Origin: Chamaecyparis obtusa
Lineage: Eukaryota > Streptophyta > Pinopsida > Cupressales > Cupressaceae
Direction of reading: 5' to 3'
NCBI GenBank assembly: GCA_027943335.1
Contig: BSBK01006379.1
Coordinates: 248,001-312,000, forward strand
DNA length: 64,000 nt
The notes under the pieces are model-generated. The model saw only the letters and a program-made list of their open reading frames with translations, was not told the origin of the DNA and made no database searches. This document shows, piece after piece, positions 35,429 to 47,596 of this stretch. A program made the position numbers and the translations under genes. The first letter of the stretch is position 1, and every line of letters starts with the position of its first letter.

Positions 35429-36621
35429 TGATGGCAACACAACATGTCATAGCACAATGAAATTTCATAGAAAACATAGAGTAAGGAACATATCCTTAGC
35501 TTCATTCTGATTCTCATCTATGAGAACTCCCTCTATCAGAAAACTTCTCTTTTTGACTAAAAACTCTCCAAGAAAACTCTCCCTCTTAGAAATCTTAAGA
35601 AATTTCTTGAAGTATGACAACAAACTCTCCCTCTTTGACAACACATGCCAAAGACAATACATACCAGGTGAATAGAAATGTACCTTGAGTACTGATTCAT
35701 ATGCAATGATTCCTTGACTAAGCTGCATCAACTGACTAATCTTCAATATGCTCTAGTTGATGCATCACTAAAACTTCATTTAGTGAGCCTCGGATAGGGG
35801 AATGACCCCTAACTTACCTCTTAGATACAAGAATGCATCCTTAGGTAGTGGCTTGGTGAATATATCTACAATTTTTTCTTTTGTATGAATATATTCCAAT
35901 CTGATTTCCTTGTCCTACACCAATTCTCTGACAAAGTGATATTTTATAGCAATGTGCTTGGTTTTGGAATGCATTACTAGATTCTTTGAAATATTTATTG
36001 CACTTGTATTATCAAAAAATATAACAACTGGTTCTTTGATCTCAACCTTCATGCCTTCCAGTAATTGTTTAAACCAAACAATATTAGAGCAGTTTACTGC
36101 TGCAACAACATATTCTGCTTCTATTGTGGATTGGGATGTGCAATTTTGCTTTTTACTAGTCCAAGATACCAACCTCTTGCCAAGAAAGAATGCTCCACCA
36201 CTTGTACTCTTTCTATCATCAATGTTTCCTACCCAATCAGCATCAGTAAACAATTTTAAGTCCAGATTGCCTCCAAATTTATACCACAAGCCATAATCTT
36301 CAGTTCCTTTCAAGTATCTCAAGATTCTTTTGATTGCCATCATATGATTTTCTCTGGGTTTTGCTGAGAATCTTGCTACTATACCAACTGCTAAGGCAAT
36401 ATCAGGCCTTGTATGAACTACATATTATAATTTTCCAATCATTGATCTATATAAGGTCTGATCTACTTCTTTTGAATCATCATCTTTTGTAAGCTTTAGT
36501 CCTGTACACATGGGTGTACCAATTGGTTTTGCATCTTCCATACCAAACTTCTTAAGTATTTCCTTGATGTATTTAGACTGAGTAATGTAGATACCGTTCT
36601 TGCTCTGCTGAATTTGAAGAC

Positions 36622-39600
36622 TGTTGGTTAACAGTTTGTCCTCCCTTTAGATTTGTAATCTTTGACTCTTCTTAACACCCAAGGTGAGAGAACAAAAGGA
36701 TGTTCACCAACAAATGGGTCAGTGTAAGTCATCTATCACTGCCCTCTAAATTGATAGGTACAGCTCCCTGATTGTGTTTGATATTCAATGAATATGTTTT
36801 TATCTATCATCAGATTATTCCTTATGAGTTTTAACCAAATTGTTTGTAGGCACAAACAATTCAGGCAAGGATAAGAGTGGATAACCTATAATCCCCAATA
36901 GAATGTTGATCACAGATTATCATGAAGTCTATCTTCTAACCTAAATCTATCTACTCTAAGAATGCATATCCTACTAAGGAGAATAGAAGTAGAATTATAC
37001 ATGGATAGTAAATGGAATTACTTATGCTGTGATTAATAACATGAAATGGAATCCAAGCAGGAACCATAGTTCCATATACAATTGTACTTTCTATTCAGAT
37101 GCATCTAAATAACTGGATGAATAGGAGAAGAATCATACATGAAAGGTAAATAGAATTACTTTCACTACAATTACCAACATGAAATGGAATCCAGTAAGCA
37201 ACTACAACTTCACATATAACTGTTCTATCTATTCAAATGAAAAATGAACAACTACTGGCACAACAAACATGAAATAAAGCTTAGCAAATAGAATTACTCT
37301 ACTCCAATGCCAAGTTTTCCGACCCCTACATTGATTTCCTTCATAGTATTTATAGAGTTTACATACAATGCTTATAGCCACTGGAAATGATTCAACTTCC
37401 AAAATACAGAAAGACAAAGCATAAAATAGGAACATCCTCGATGAAAGAATTTGAAAAGCCAATCACAGACTTATGGCACTTCAATTTGAGACCTTTCATT
37501 TCCTCAAACAACACCTATCAAGATGAAGTTCATTGGGCTTCTTGGAGTCAAGCTATCTTTCAAACAACAGTCAATCCGATCTACAACTACATTCAACCTT
37601 CTTTAAATGTCTCAGAAATATTTGGCATGATCTTATTTGACATAATAGCTTTATCACTACCACCACCTGGGGCAACCCATGTTGCATCTTCTCAACTGTA
37701 AGCTACAACATACAATCATCATTAGAATTATACCCTTCATTCTTTCCTACCCATGATCTCTTTTGAGAGGTCAGTCATAACACTGTATCAATAATCCCCT
37801 ATATTCTTAGTCTCTTTTGATTTTGCTTCTTTATGCCAATTTGAAGTTTCATAAAACATGTTGCTCAGTTCATTTCATGATCAAACTGAATAGGAATGAT
37901 AACCCTTGGTTCTCAATAACCGTGGCTCTTATTATAAAGATTTATTCAATTGACATCGACAAGATGCATATTAACATGATGGATACTGTCGATTATTAAA
38001 AACAATCAAGTTTGGCATCTATCACAGGACCTTTGCTTTCAAATATAGATGAAATTGACTTAAGCGGGAATCTTACTCTTTCAAACCCATTGAGACATGT
38101 GTCATGATCCTACTTTCCCTCAAAGAATATTCAACAACATATGGGTACCGCTGATTAGTATCTTGAAAGATATAATAACCGCGGGCAACTTTTTGGACTG
38201 ACCACTTTACACGTGGCTTCATCTCGCATGATTGCATGGCAATATTTTTAATTCATGCGATCATGCGACCGCTTCATCATTAGTACACATGGACTCCACC
38301 ATTTTTACTGACTTAACATCTGGAGGATAAGGTGGATGGTGCATGATCGCAAGGAATATTCTTTCCTCTTGCGATCATGCGACTACCGTTGATTTGGAAT
38401 CTTAACATCACTTTCCCGCCGGCTTTTCCTCTGCAACTTCTTAATCAAATCTTTCACCGTTTGTTGCATTAGGATCATCTAGTCCCAGAGAATCAATATA
38501 TGCCTTTTAAATAATGAAAAGCATAACTTTTAGTTGACTTTCAAACATGCTTTACTTGGTTGTGCCATGTCTTCTAATGGTCATTTCTATGTCTGAACCA
38601 CACTAGAAACTCTTTGATTTTGTATTGTTAGATATCTGAAGGCTTAATTCCTGATCATCTCGATTCATATCAACCTGAAAACATTTGAGAGCCAACTAAT
38701 TGCTTTCTAAGAATGCAATAAGTCAACAGTCCATAACATTCGACTGTTACAATTTTGGGAAAGATTGCATTTGCAACTTCTCTGCCAATACTTGGTCATT
38801 ATACTACCATTCCTTTTGGATTGGTATATGGACATCATCAAAACATGCTTGAAGATAGAGTATGTATTTGAGCTCGAACAAGAGCCATAACTTGAGCTTA
38901 GAACATGACTTCTCTTTTTTTTAAATGTACAGCCACTATATTTAATGCATATTTCTGATCACACCTCATCATAGCATGATATTATTCATATTTCTATTCC
39001 AATGATGTCTCTATGCCAATCATTGACACTATTCCATCCTTCAATATAGTTTAGGAAACAATCAACCATCATCATTTTTTTTTAATCAAAAGACTTAATG
39101 TAAGGAGGGTTTAGCTTCCATCAGTAGAGGTACTTCATGTAACAAACCATAACACTTGAGAAGTCAAAACTTTATTCAATTGATGCTATTAATCCTTTCA
39201 AACCTTCCAAATTCCATGGAGGAAGAGGAAAACTCTGCACTGTTATCAAATCCAATGTGTTTTGAAAACTTCAAGAACAACCTTTGCTACTTCCCTTATT
39301 GAAGACTTAGAGATATTGTAACAGTTCTAAAATCAAATTTTCAATGATCACTTATGCAAGAAATAAATCTCCTGCACATTGACATATGGATAGACTTCTT
39401 TGAATGTCTACCTCAACTCTGGCACTAAAATATCCAAATAAAGATTCCCTTTTCTGATTCTTTGCAACATCTGAAGATCATGACTTGAAACCATCACTTT
39501 GCCTAAGAAAGAACATCCATTGGAGCACAAGTCTCTGCCGGGTTAGGATCTACAACCTACCCAAATAATGAGACCTTGATAACAACCCAACTGGCTTGAA

Positions 39601-39728
39601 ATAAGATGGAAAATGAAGGGGAACCCAGCAAAAACTTCCTATCCTAGGGAAGACTTAGACCTAGACACTAGACTGACCAGAAATGACCAATATTGCCAAA
39701 AAAATGGGTGACCAAAAGTCAGACAACA
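36622..39728. mobile_element. 3.1-kb LTR-type insertion in copia RT
   Basis: The target duplication AAGAC lies at 36617-36621 and 39729-39733, and removal gives the RT reading FFVGLQIQQSKN. Tips are TGTTGGTTAAC and CAGACAACA. I found no primer site, domain or internal LTR pair, so it may be a solo LTR of a long-LTR family or a non-autonomous element. Orientation cannot be set from the tips. The open frames at 37387-37701 and elsewhere have no recognised domain. Confidence 0.7.
38225..38380. repeat. Two hairpins sharing a GCGATCATGCG stem
   Basis: CGCATGATTGCATG (38225-38238) pairs with CATGCGATCATGCG (38254-38267). GCATGATCGCAAG (38341-38353) pairs perfectly with CTTGCGATCATGC (38368-38380). 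They stand out against AT-rich surroundings. Confidence 0.85.
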
Positions 39729-42700
39729 AAGACCAACAAAAAACTTTATCTGACCAAACATAGACATTTCAAATTCTTTGTTCATTTGCTCTGAAAATTC
39801 TTTGCACTAATCATCATTACCTATAAACACAGTATCATCCACAAATATTTCTGCCAAAACAATTCTATTATCTGGTCCTTCTTTGATGTATAAACTACTA
39901 TTATCATTAGCTCTTTTGAAACCAATCTGAATAAGATAGTTATGTAATCTTTCATACCATGCTCTAGGGGCTTGTTTCAAACCATACAATGCTTTATGTA
40001 ACTTGTAGACCATATCCCTTTTGTCTGGATCAACAAAACCTTCAGGTTGCTCAATGTAGACTTCTTCATCAAGAATACCATTGAGAAATGCAAATTTTAC
40101 ATCCATCTGATATACCTTAAATCCTTTATGTGTTGCATATGCAAGTAGAGTTCTTACACCTTCTAATCTTGCAACAGGAGCAAAAGTATCTCCATAATCT
40201 ATACCTTCTTCTCGAGAATACCCTTTACACACTAATCTAGCTTTGTTTCTAGACACTTAACCATCTTCATTCAGCTTGTTTCTGAATACCCATTTAGTTC
40301 CAATTACATTTTTGTCTTTAGGCCTAGGTACAAGAGTCCATGTCTTGTTTTTCTCTATTTGTTCTATTTCTTCATTCATAGCCTCAATCCAATTTTCATT
40401 TTCCAATGCATTTTTAACATTTCTAGGTTCAAAATCAGCAAGTAAACATGTACCTTTGAGTTTACTTCTTGTCATAGTACCATCTAATTTATTTCCAATA
40501 ATCTGATCTTGTGTATGATGCTTTCTGACATACTTGGCCAATACAGGTTCCTTGCCTCTTGAATGAGTTATATTGTCATTTTCTTGAATTTCATCTTTAG
40601 GTTCAGTTTGCTCGGGCTCGGTAGATATTTGCTCGATAGCTTTAGGCTGAGACTTGGTTTCTTGTGACTCGGTTTGAACTTCTTCTTGTGACTCTGTTAC
40701 TGTACTGGGCTTGGTAGATGTAGTTTCCTTATTGATAGATGTGTTTGGCAATGTATCAGGTTCAATTTAAACAAATCTTTTGTAATCCTCTGGTTCCTTT
40801 TTGCTTTCTTCTTCAGTCTTTTCTGCAAACTCATCAACTTTCACATGTGCACTTTCTATGATTTTGTGAGTAGACAAATTCAGACATCTATATGCTTTAC
40901 TTTTGCAAGAATATCCCAAAAATATTCCTTCATCACTTTTTAAATCAAATTTTCCTTTTCTAGATTCTTTTAAGATGTAACATTTACTACCAAATACTTT
41001 CAGGTAACTTACATTGGGTTTATAGCCATACCATAACTCATAAGGAGTTTTGAATGTGTCTTTCCTCAATTGTACTTGGTTCAAGGTATGAACTACAGTG
41101 CTAATAGCTTCCTTCCAGTATTTCATAGCAATGTTCTTTTCAATCATTAGAGTCCTTGCACAATCCATGATAGATTTGTTCCTTCTTTCAGCTATTCCAT
41201 TCTACTTAGGAGTTCTTGGGGCTGATACCTGTCTTTTGATTCCTCTTTCAATGCAGAAATTATTGAATTCATGGGAGATGAATTCACCACCTTTGTCTGA
41301 TCTTAAGCACTTCATTCTTTTTCCTGTTTCCTTTTCTACTCTTGCCAAATACCATTTGAATTTCTCAAATGCTTCTGATTTTTCTCTTAAATACATAACA
41401 GTCATCATTCTAGAGTAATCATCAACAAAGAGAATAAATAATTTTTCTCTAGTATAGCTTTCAATTCCAATAGGTCCACATAAGTTAGTATGTATAATAT
41501 CCAAAATATCTTCAAACTGATAGTTTTTACTTTTAAAGCTAGTCTTTCCCATTTTACCAATCTGACAATTCTTGCATAGACCAACATCAGGTTTCTTCAA
41601 AGTAGGAATACCTCTTACTTTCTTGAATTTGCTTATTTTCACCATATTATCAAAATTTACATGACATAACCTTTTGTGCCATAACCAACTTTCTTCAATT
41701 TGAGCAATAAAACATGAGCATTCACCAAGATCAAGATAAAATAGGTTACCTTTGGTTTGTTTGCCTGAACCAATCAGTTTTCCTTTATCATCCAGCAGTC
41801 TTGCTTTGCCATTCATGAATTCAACCTTGAATCCAATGTTGATTAGTTGTGCTACACTTAGAAGATTATGCTTTAGTCCTTCAACCCAATATGCATTATC
41901 ACATATAAGTTCTTTGGTTAATGAAATTCATCCTCTTCCTTTTATACAACAAGGTTCATTGTTTCCAAACCTTACATTACCACCATCATAGTCTTCAAGG
42001 TGTTCAAACTTTGTTTTGTCACCAGTCATATGATGTGAGCATCCACTATCTATAATCCATGTATCATCTTTTCTTATATGAGAGATAAGTGCCATCTCAT
42101 CTTCATCATCATCAAATTCATCTTTTACAGCAATGAAGACAATTTCTTCTTCACTATCATCATAATCCTTAGCCAAAAAACATGTTTTCTTACATTTATC
42201 CTTGAATGACTTGAAATTCTTCTTGCCATTGTACTTGTGACCTTTCTTCTCATCCTTGCTTTGCTTTTTTGGGCACCTAGCTACAATATGACCAATTTCT
42301 TCACATGAAAAATAGATTAAAGGAGTTTTACTTTTGTATTTACCTCTGCCTCTAGTATATTTCTTTGCAAGTAATGCTTCAATAACTTCAAGATCACTAT
42401 CTAAACTTTCCTTTGATTCTTCTTCACTTTTTGACTGGATTTTCTTGCCCTTCTTAAGTGAAAGTTTGGCCTCAAATGCTGATTCAATATTTTTAGAAGT
42501 TGGAACATAGTTGTCATAGTTATCTAATTCAAAAGCTGTCAATCTTCCAACTAAGGCATCCAAAGTTATATTGTGATTTTGTTCACATCTTCTTTCTTGA
42601 ATAGAAGATACTCTTATTGCATAGATAGGAAGCAATGTTCTAAGAACCTTATAACAGTTTCATCATCAATTTTTCCTCTAGAAGCTCTGATTGCACTAAC

Positions 42701-43150
42701 ACTCACCTTGATCTTTTCAACATATTTTGCAATGTTTTCATCTTCTTTCATTTTCATTTGATCAAACTGTCCTCTTAGGCTTTCTGCTTTGGCTCTCTTC
42801 ACATTGTCATCACCACCATAAATTTTCTTCAGCTTGTTCCACATTTCATAAGCAGTTGTGTAGTCTTTGATCTCATCAAATTCTTCATAGCTAAGAGCTG
42901 ATGCAATGTCTATCATCATGGTGTTATGGTTCTTTTTCTCTGCAATGTCTTCAATAGTTAATGTGCCAGTAGGAACTGTATATTCTTGATCAATATATTT
43001 GCATCCTGAATCACCAATGGAAGCCAGATGAAGTCTCATGAGACCTTGCCATGCTGAAAAGTTATCTCTGTTAAGCCTTGGAATTTCTCTCTTGTAAGAC
43101 ATCCTGATCTTTAGCTTAGGTCCTTGAAACCCATCCTGCAAGCACCAAAA

Positions 43151-43162
43151 GCTTTGATACCA
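43151..43162 (-). other. Copia primer binding site
   Basis: TGGTATCAAAGC on the minus strand, two bases inside the 5' LTR end, differs by one base from the usual initiator-tRNA-Met site TGGTATCAGAGC. Confidence 0.85.
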
Positions 43163-43164
43163 AT

Positions 43165-45194
43165 TGTTGGAAATATAGATGGAGTAATTGAGAGGGGGGG
43201 GGGGGGTGAATCAGTTAACCATAAAAAATATGATGCAGGAGCATCCTGGGTGTAAGAGCAATCTTGCATCACTCAAAAATATTTCTATTTTTGTATTCAA
43301 TAAGGGCTATCTTGTGCAGAGTTGCTATTTATGGAAACTTGCTATTTTTAGTAAGTTGGTCTTACGATCTTGAAATGTCTAATTTTACATATGGAGGTTC
43401 ATCTCAGTCATATCAGCATGCCAGCAAAGTTTCATGGCTAGATCAGGTGTAGTTTTGAAGATATTGAAGATTTTCGGTATTGGCAGTAGGGTATAGAAAC
43501 TTTGAACTCAGTTTTGAAGGTTTTAGAGGCCCCGGATGAGGTTGAAAATTTGGGTGATAGGTGCTTTATGCCAATCAAGCCTGTAGAGCACTTTGTGGCA
43601 TTTCCAGAATGGGGTATAATAGCCAATCGGGTCAACGGGCGATGACTTATGGTCTTCGAAAGTTGGGTCACCTGAAATGGCGAAAAATAATTTTTCTTCA
43701 AAATTTTTGTTTGGGTTTCAAAACTCATTTTGAGCTGACTTTGATGTAATAAATTGTAAAATAAAATAATTCTAAGTCTGGTCGGCCCTAAGGGCTAAAT
43801 TTCTAGAACCTTCTCAGGCGGTGGAAATTGCCTATATAAAGAAGGCCCGTAGTGTTGTCTAGGGTAGTTCTGGGTAGTAGATCTGGGTATTGATTCGAGG
43901 CTTTGTCCTACAGAATATTGTAAGGGAATGCCCATGTGGCTTTGCATATTGTAATTTTGAAAGTTTGTAATTCCACATTTGTGGAGATAATAAGAAGCCA
44001 ATTTTCTGTTCTTGCATATTATTGTTGTTGTTTCTCTATTTCTGTTATGTGCTTATGGTATTAAGGGGAGCACCCTTCATCAAAATATTACCACAGATCC
44101 CTTAGATGTTTTATTAAATCATTTATTGTTGTTATACTGAAAACTCAGTTATTGCAGTGAGTATTAATTATAACTGTTCTTAAGCATTCATCAGTGATTA
44201 ACATACATGAATAAAGAAAGTATCATGAACACAAGAGACACCAGATTTAACATGGAAACCCAATATGGGAAAAACCACCAATGTAACTAGTTACTATTTT
44301 TCACTCTTCTGAAGTGAGCCTTGTTAGGCGCCAACCCAGTTAAAGGTTACAAAACACACTGTTAGGTGTGACCTTGTTAGAGGATTTAATCACCCTATTA
44401 GGAGTGGCCTTATAAGAGGTCTTGAAACAATTCAATAGAACTATCGCCTTGTTAGAGGATTTACAAAATGGTTGTTAAACCAACTCGGTTAGGAGATTTT
44501 GAAATCATTGCTACAATGGTAAGAAAGTAACAATGAAGTGACCTGAATAATGATGCAACTGAATTGCTGATTACAGATCTCTATTCTGCTTCACTAGATC
44601 CTTCCTGATCAAATATATCTCTACTGCTCTTCAAGGATATCTAATCATCCTTCAAAATTTTCTCACACTTTCCTTCTTTTCACTTACACACACTTTTAAT
44701 TCACAACTTGACCTTCTATATATACCATTTGGATTGTCCATTCAGATTGTCAAGTCAGCACTAATAACATTACTAATCATTACAACAGTTGGCTGGAATA
44801 AACAAACTTTATTTCTCAAAATAAAAAAATCCTTCACTGGGCTGACCTTGCTTGGTAAACACTAATTCGAAGAGATTTCCTTTGGTGATCGAGAGAACTC
44901 AGTAAGCACTGCGAATTCTGCAACATCCTTTGGAGACTGAGTGAACTCGGTAAACACTAACTTTCCTTTGATAACCATGGAAGCTCGGTAAACACTATTT
45001 TCTGCCATACTTTTCTTTGACACCCGAAATATCTCGGTAGATATTGAAAACCACCTGTAGACCGACTGAGCTTGGTAAATGCTGGGAACTACTTCGCTAA
45101 CCGACTGAGCTCGGTAAATGATATGACATTTGTGTGACATCAAAGAAAACACACAATTAATCTAACAATCTCCTTCAGACAATTGTATCCAACA
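43165..45194 (-). repeat. Copia 5' LTR, interrupted by a solo LTR
   Basis: It runs from TGTTGGATACAATTG (at 45194) to ATTTCCAACA (at 43165). Without the insertion at 43231-44082 and one AAATA it is about 1.17 kb. A poly-G run (43193-43206, C on the element strand) lies near its end. Its left neighbour is the primer site and its right neighbour is the gypsy LTR. Confidence 0.85.
43231..44082 (+). mobile_element. Solo LTR inserted in the copia 5' LTR
   Basis: AAATA flanks it (43226-43230 and 44083-44087). It runs from TGATGCAGGAGCATCC to CACCCTTCATCA, with matching TGATG/CATCA tips. A TATATAAAG box at about 43832 suits + orientation. It is absent from the 3' LTR, so it arrived after the copia element. 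The family is unknown and differs from the TGTTGG families around it. Confidence 0.85.
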
Positions 45195-46502
45195 CCTTCT
45201 CACTTCAAAATCATCTGCACAACCCTCCCAGTAATCCTCTATTTGAGGAATGTGTTGAAATTCAGAGGGCAAGTTGAAATGTTGAGCAGCGTATCCCCTG
45301 CTATCAAAATATTTTCTGAGTGCAAATGTCTTCAAATTCAATTTCCTTAATTTATGCTCTAAATTTAGGGCATTTGAAGATGTTTTGCAAGTGTAATACC
45401 CCAATTCAACTGGGAAGTTAGATTTTCTTCTACCCTTCCTTTCCTTGACCCCTTTATGCACATACGCCAGTTGGTGAGCTACTTCTGCAATGATTAAACT
45501 ATCAAAAGCATATATGGGTAATTTAAATGGTTCTCCTTTTAAACCACCCACTCTCAGGTACGTTAACCTTCTAAATTGGATAAAGAAACTTCCATAAGTA
45601 TTGAGGAAGGTTTTCACCTCTTCTAACATTCTTTTCTCAGTGTTCGCTTGTAGTTCATATGCCAATCTTCCAAAGAAAACTCCATTAACTTTTAGAAAAC
45701 TATCAACATGAAATTCTTTTTACAGGTGAGGGTAGTAATCGTAAACTTTCATATTTGGGAGAGGTTGCTCATGGAAAAGGCCTTTCCATTCTCTAGTACA
45801 AGCTAAAATGTAGAACAAGTAGGACATATGAAAGCTACTGCCTGTTGGAAAATTTTCCAACTGATGATTGAGTTCATCGACAATGGTTTTAGCCTAGTCT
45901 ATATATTTTTCCCCTCCGAGAGTGACCTTGATATAGAAGTAAATCCATTCATGCCAATAGTATGCATGTTGGTTTCCTTTAATTCTATTTAGCATTATGA
46001 CTAGATTAGCTACTTCAGGCTTAAAATGATCTACAGTGAGCGACTTTGGGATCTGGGACCCTCCTTTTTAAGCTTTGAGCAACCAGTATTGAGCTATTTC
46101 ATTCTAGTACACTTGTCTCTTAGTGGTGAAGATTGACTGAGACAAGGGGATATTCCACCCTTCATACGGGTCTCTTTCTAGAATTCCTATGACCTTTTGA
46201 ATGACATCTCTACTTATGTAAACCGGCGGACTCCCATCAACCTTCTTGATACACTTCTCCTCAAAAATATATCTTTTCACACATTCGACAACTAGCTCTC
46301 GACAAGGGGCTACTATAGGAAAAGTGGTTGCATCAGGTAGACCACTCTGAATGGCTTTTTCTAACATAGAACCTGGAATGGGTTCTTTGACTCGGTTAAT
46401 GATGTCCTCTAAGGCTCCGGTTTTAATTAGGGTGTCTTCATAGTTGGGTAAGGAGCACATTAAAGGAGAGGTATTTCCAAAATTTGGAATTGGGTTCTTC
46501 AT
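45195..46502 (-). pseudogene. LTR-encoded protein, 3' LTR copy (partial)
   Basis: ATG at 46502 (MKNPIPNFGNTSPLMCSLP) opens a frame running, with a few stops, to the copia junction. It contains LERDPYEGWNIPLSQSIF, YWHEWIYFYIKVTLGGEKY, FHMSYLFYILACTREWKG and QLAYVHKGVKERKGR. It is less damaged than the 5' LTR copy at several codons. Function is not recognised. Confidence 0.6.
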
Positions 46503-47424
46503 TTTTGGCTCTCAAGCTAGGAAAAAAATAGGGAGACAAAGCAATTTCAAAGGAATTCAACTTTGACAAAGGAAAGAGCTTTAACTAAAATAATGGAGGC
46601 CAACAGAGAGACTCACCTAGTTTTTATGCAATGAACTAAGCTCTGGGATGAGGAGAGGATACCTTCTTTCATGCTGGCTACATGAGATGTCTTGAGCATT
46701 ATGAATAAAATAGGCTAAGCTTGTCAATTTATCATAAAATAGTGTACAAAATCCTAGGAGATTCACAATAATGGTGAAATTATGTCACACAAGGTTCAAT
46801 TAATGATCATCGGGTAACTCGCACGACCTTAAGCATTGATTACTATTCTTTCCCAGTCTAAAGTGACACTTAAATGTCATTTCGATTACTTACAATATCC
46901 TCACCATATGCAGAAGTCATAATCAATCACCAGCTATCCTTTATGTCAAATCACCACTTTGCATTTTCACAACTTACAGGCACACATTGAACCTTGAACC
47001 TTAAACTATGAGAGTTCATGGTTCAAGTTCAATGAGAAGGTGGAAGGACCATCCTTTGGCATGATTATAAAATAAAGAAAAAACAAAAGCGACAAGGGAG
47101 AAAATAAAGAAAAGCACTTTGGAAAAAGGGAACATCCGTTGAACTTTGAATCTTGAACTACGAGAGTTCACGGTTCACAGTTCATTGGATGAGTGCGTGC
47201 TGCAAAGATGAAATTCTGCTAAGCTTGCAAACAAAAGGAAAATCATACCAAAGGATGTTATTGAACATTTCATCTTGAAATAGGAGATTTCAAGGTTCAA
47301 GTTCAACTGACAAGGTGCATATGCAAAGGATTGGAACTTTAAGTGAACAACACCTTTTTAAAATTATGGGGTGATTTTGGGAAAATTATAGCCTGAGTTA
47401 TTTAAACAAAATCTATTGATAACA
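45195..47424 (-). repeat. Gypsy 3' LTR, truncated by copia
   Basis: It aligns with 56178-58406. It includes the 5' part of the LTR reading frame (from ATG at 46502) and about 0.9 kb of upstream region with GAA/TTC-rich inverted repeats near 46990, 47160 and 47270. It stops exactly where the copia LTR starts. Confidence 0.8.
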
Positions 47425-47596
47425 ATGGCTCTGACTAGGGACGAGACCTCTTGAGGGTGAAGGATGAACCTTTAGCTTTGGTTTCACAGACCAGGAAAAA
47501 TGTAGAATAGAAAAGAAAGGGAACAAACCAAAAAGGGAAGACACAAAACAACACAACAAAAAGGTATATACAGGAAACAAGACTAAACCTGCTTAG

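Larger units (their letters stand above)
35780..43141 (-). pseudogene. Copia gag-pol polyprotein, broken
   Basis: Gag starts near 43141 (YKREIPRLNRDNFSAWQGLM, EEFDEIKDYTTAYEMWNKLK), with a shift near 42625. The zinc knuckle has lost its first Cys (YFSCEEIGHIVARC). Protease: WIIDSGCSHHMTG (about 42050). Integrase: WLWHKRLCHVNF, CKNCQIGK, IHTNLCGP (first catalytic Asp appears changed to Asn), LRSDKGGEF, and NGIAERRN preceded by a [37 protein letters not shown], and [11 protein letters not shown] (about 39830). After the nested insertion RT resumes with QIQQSKNGIYITQSKYIK. RNase H: LFTDADWVGNIDDRKSTSG, STIEAEYV and KHIAIKYHFVRELV. The end is TAA at 35780-35782. Not functional. Confidence 0.88.
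34362..45194 (-). mobile_element. Ty1/copia retrotransposon, minus strand, with nested insertions
   Basis: The 5' LTR is on the right (43165-45194, interrupted), followed by primer site, gag, protease, integrase, RT and RNase H, polypurine tract and a 3' LTR truncated on its left (34362-35411). Gene order PR-INT-RT-RNH marks copia. LTR tips are TGTTGGA and TTCCAACA. The 3' LTR lacks the last 120 or so bases and abuts LINE ORF1 directly, so no target duplication can be read. A 3.1-kb LTR-type element is inserted in RT and an 852-bp solo LTR in the 5' LTR. Confidence 0.88.

Noticed and set aside
35079..35477. 132-codon minus-strand frame and its counterpart near 44862-45152
   Set aside because: Both lie in copia LTRs and consist of repeated CTCGGTAAA-type words. 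No domain, and not conserved as protein.
37387..37701. 104-codon plus-strand frame in the 3.1-kb insertion
   Set aside because: There is no recognisable domain or second copy to test conservation, so it is kept only as part of the element.
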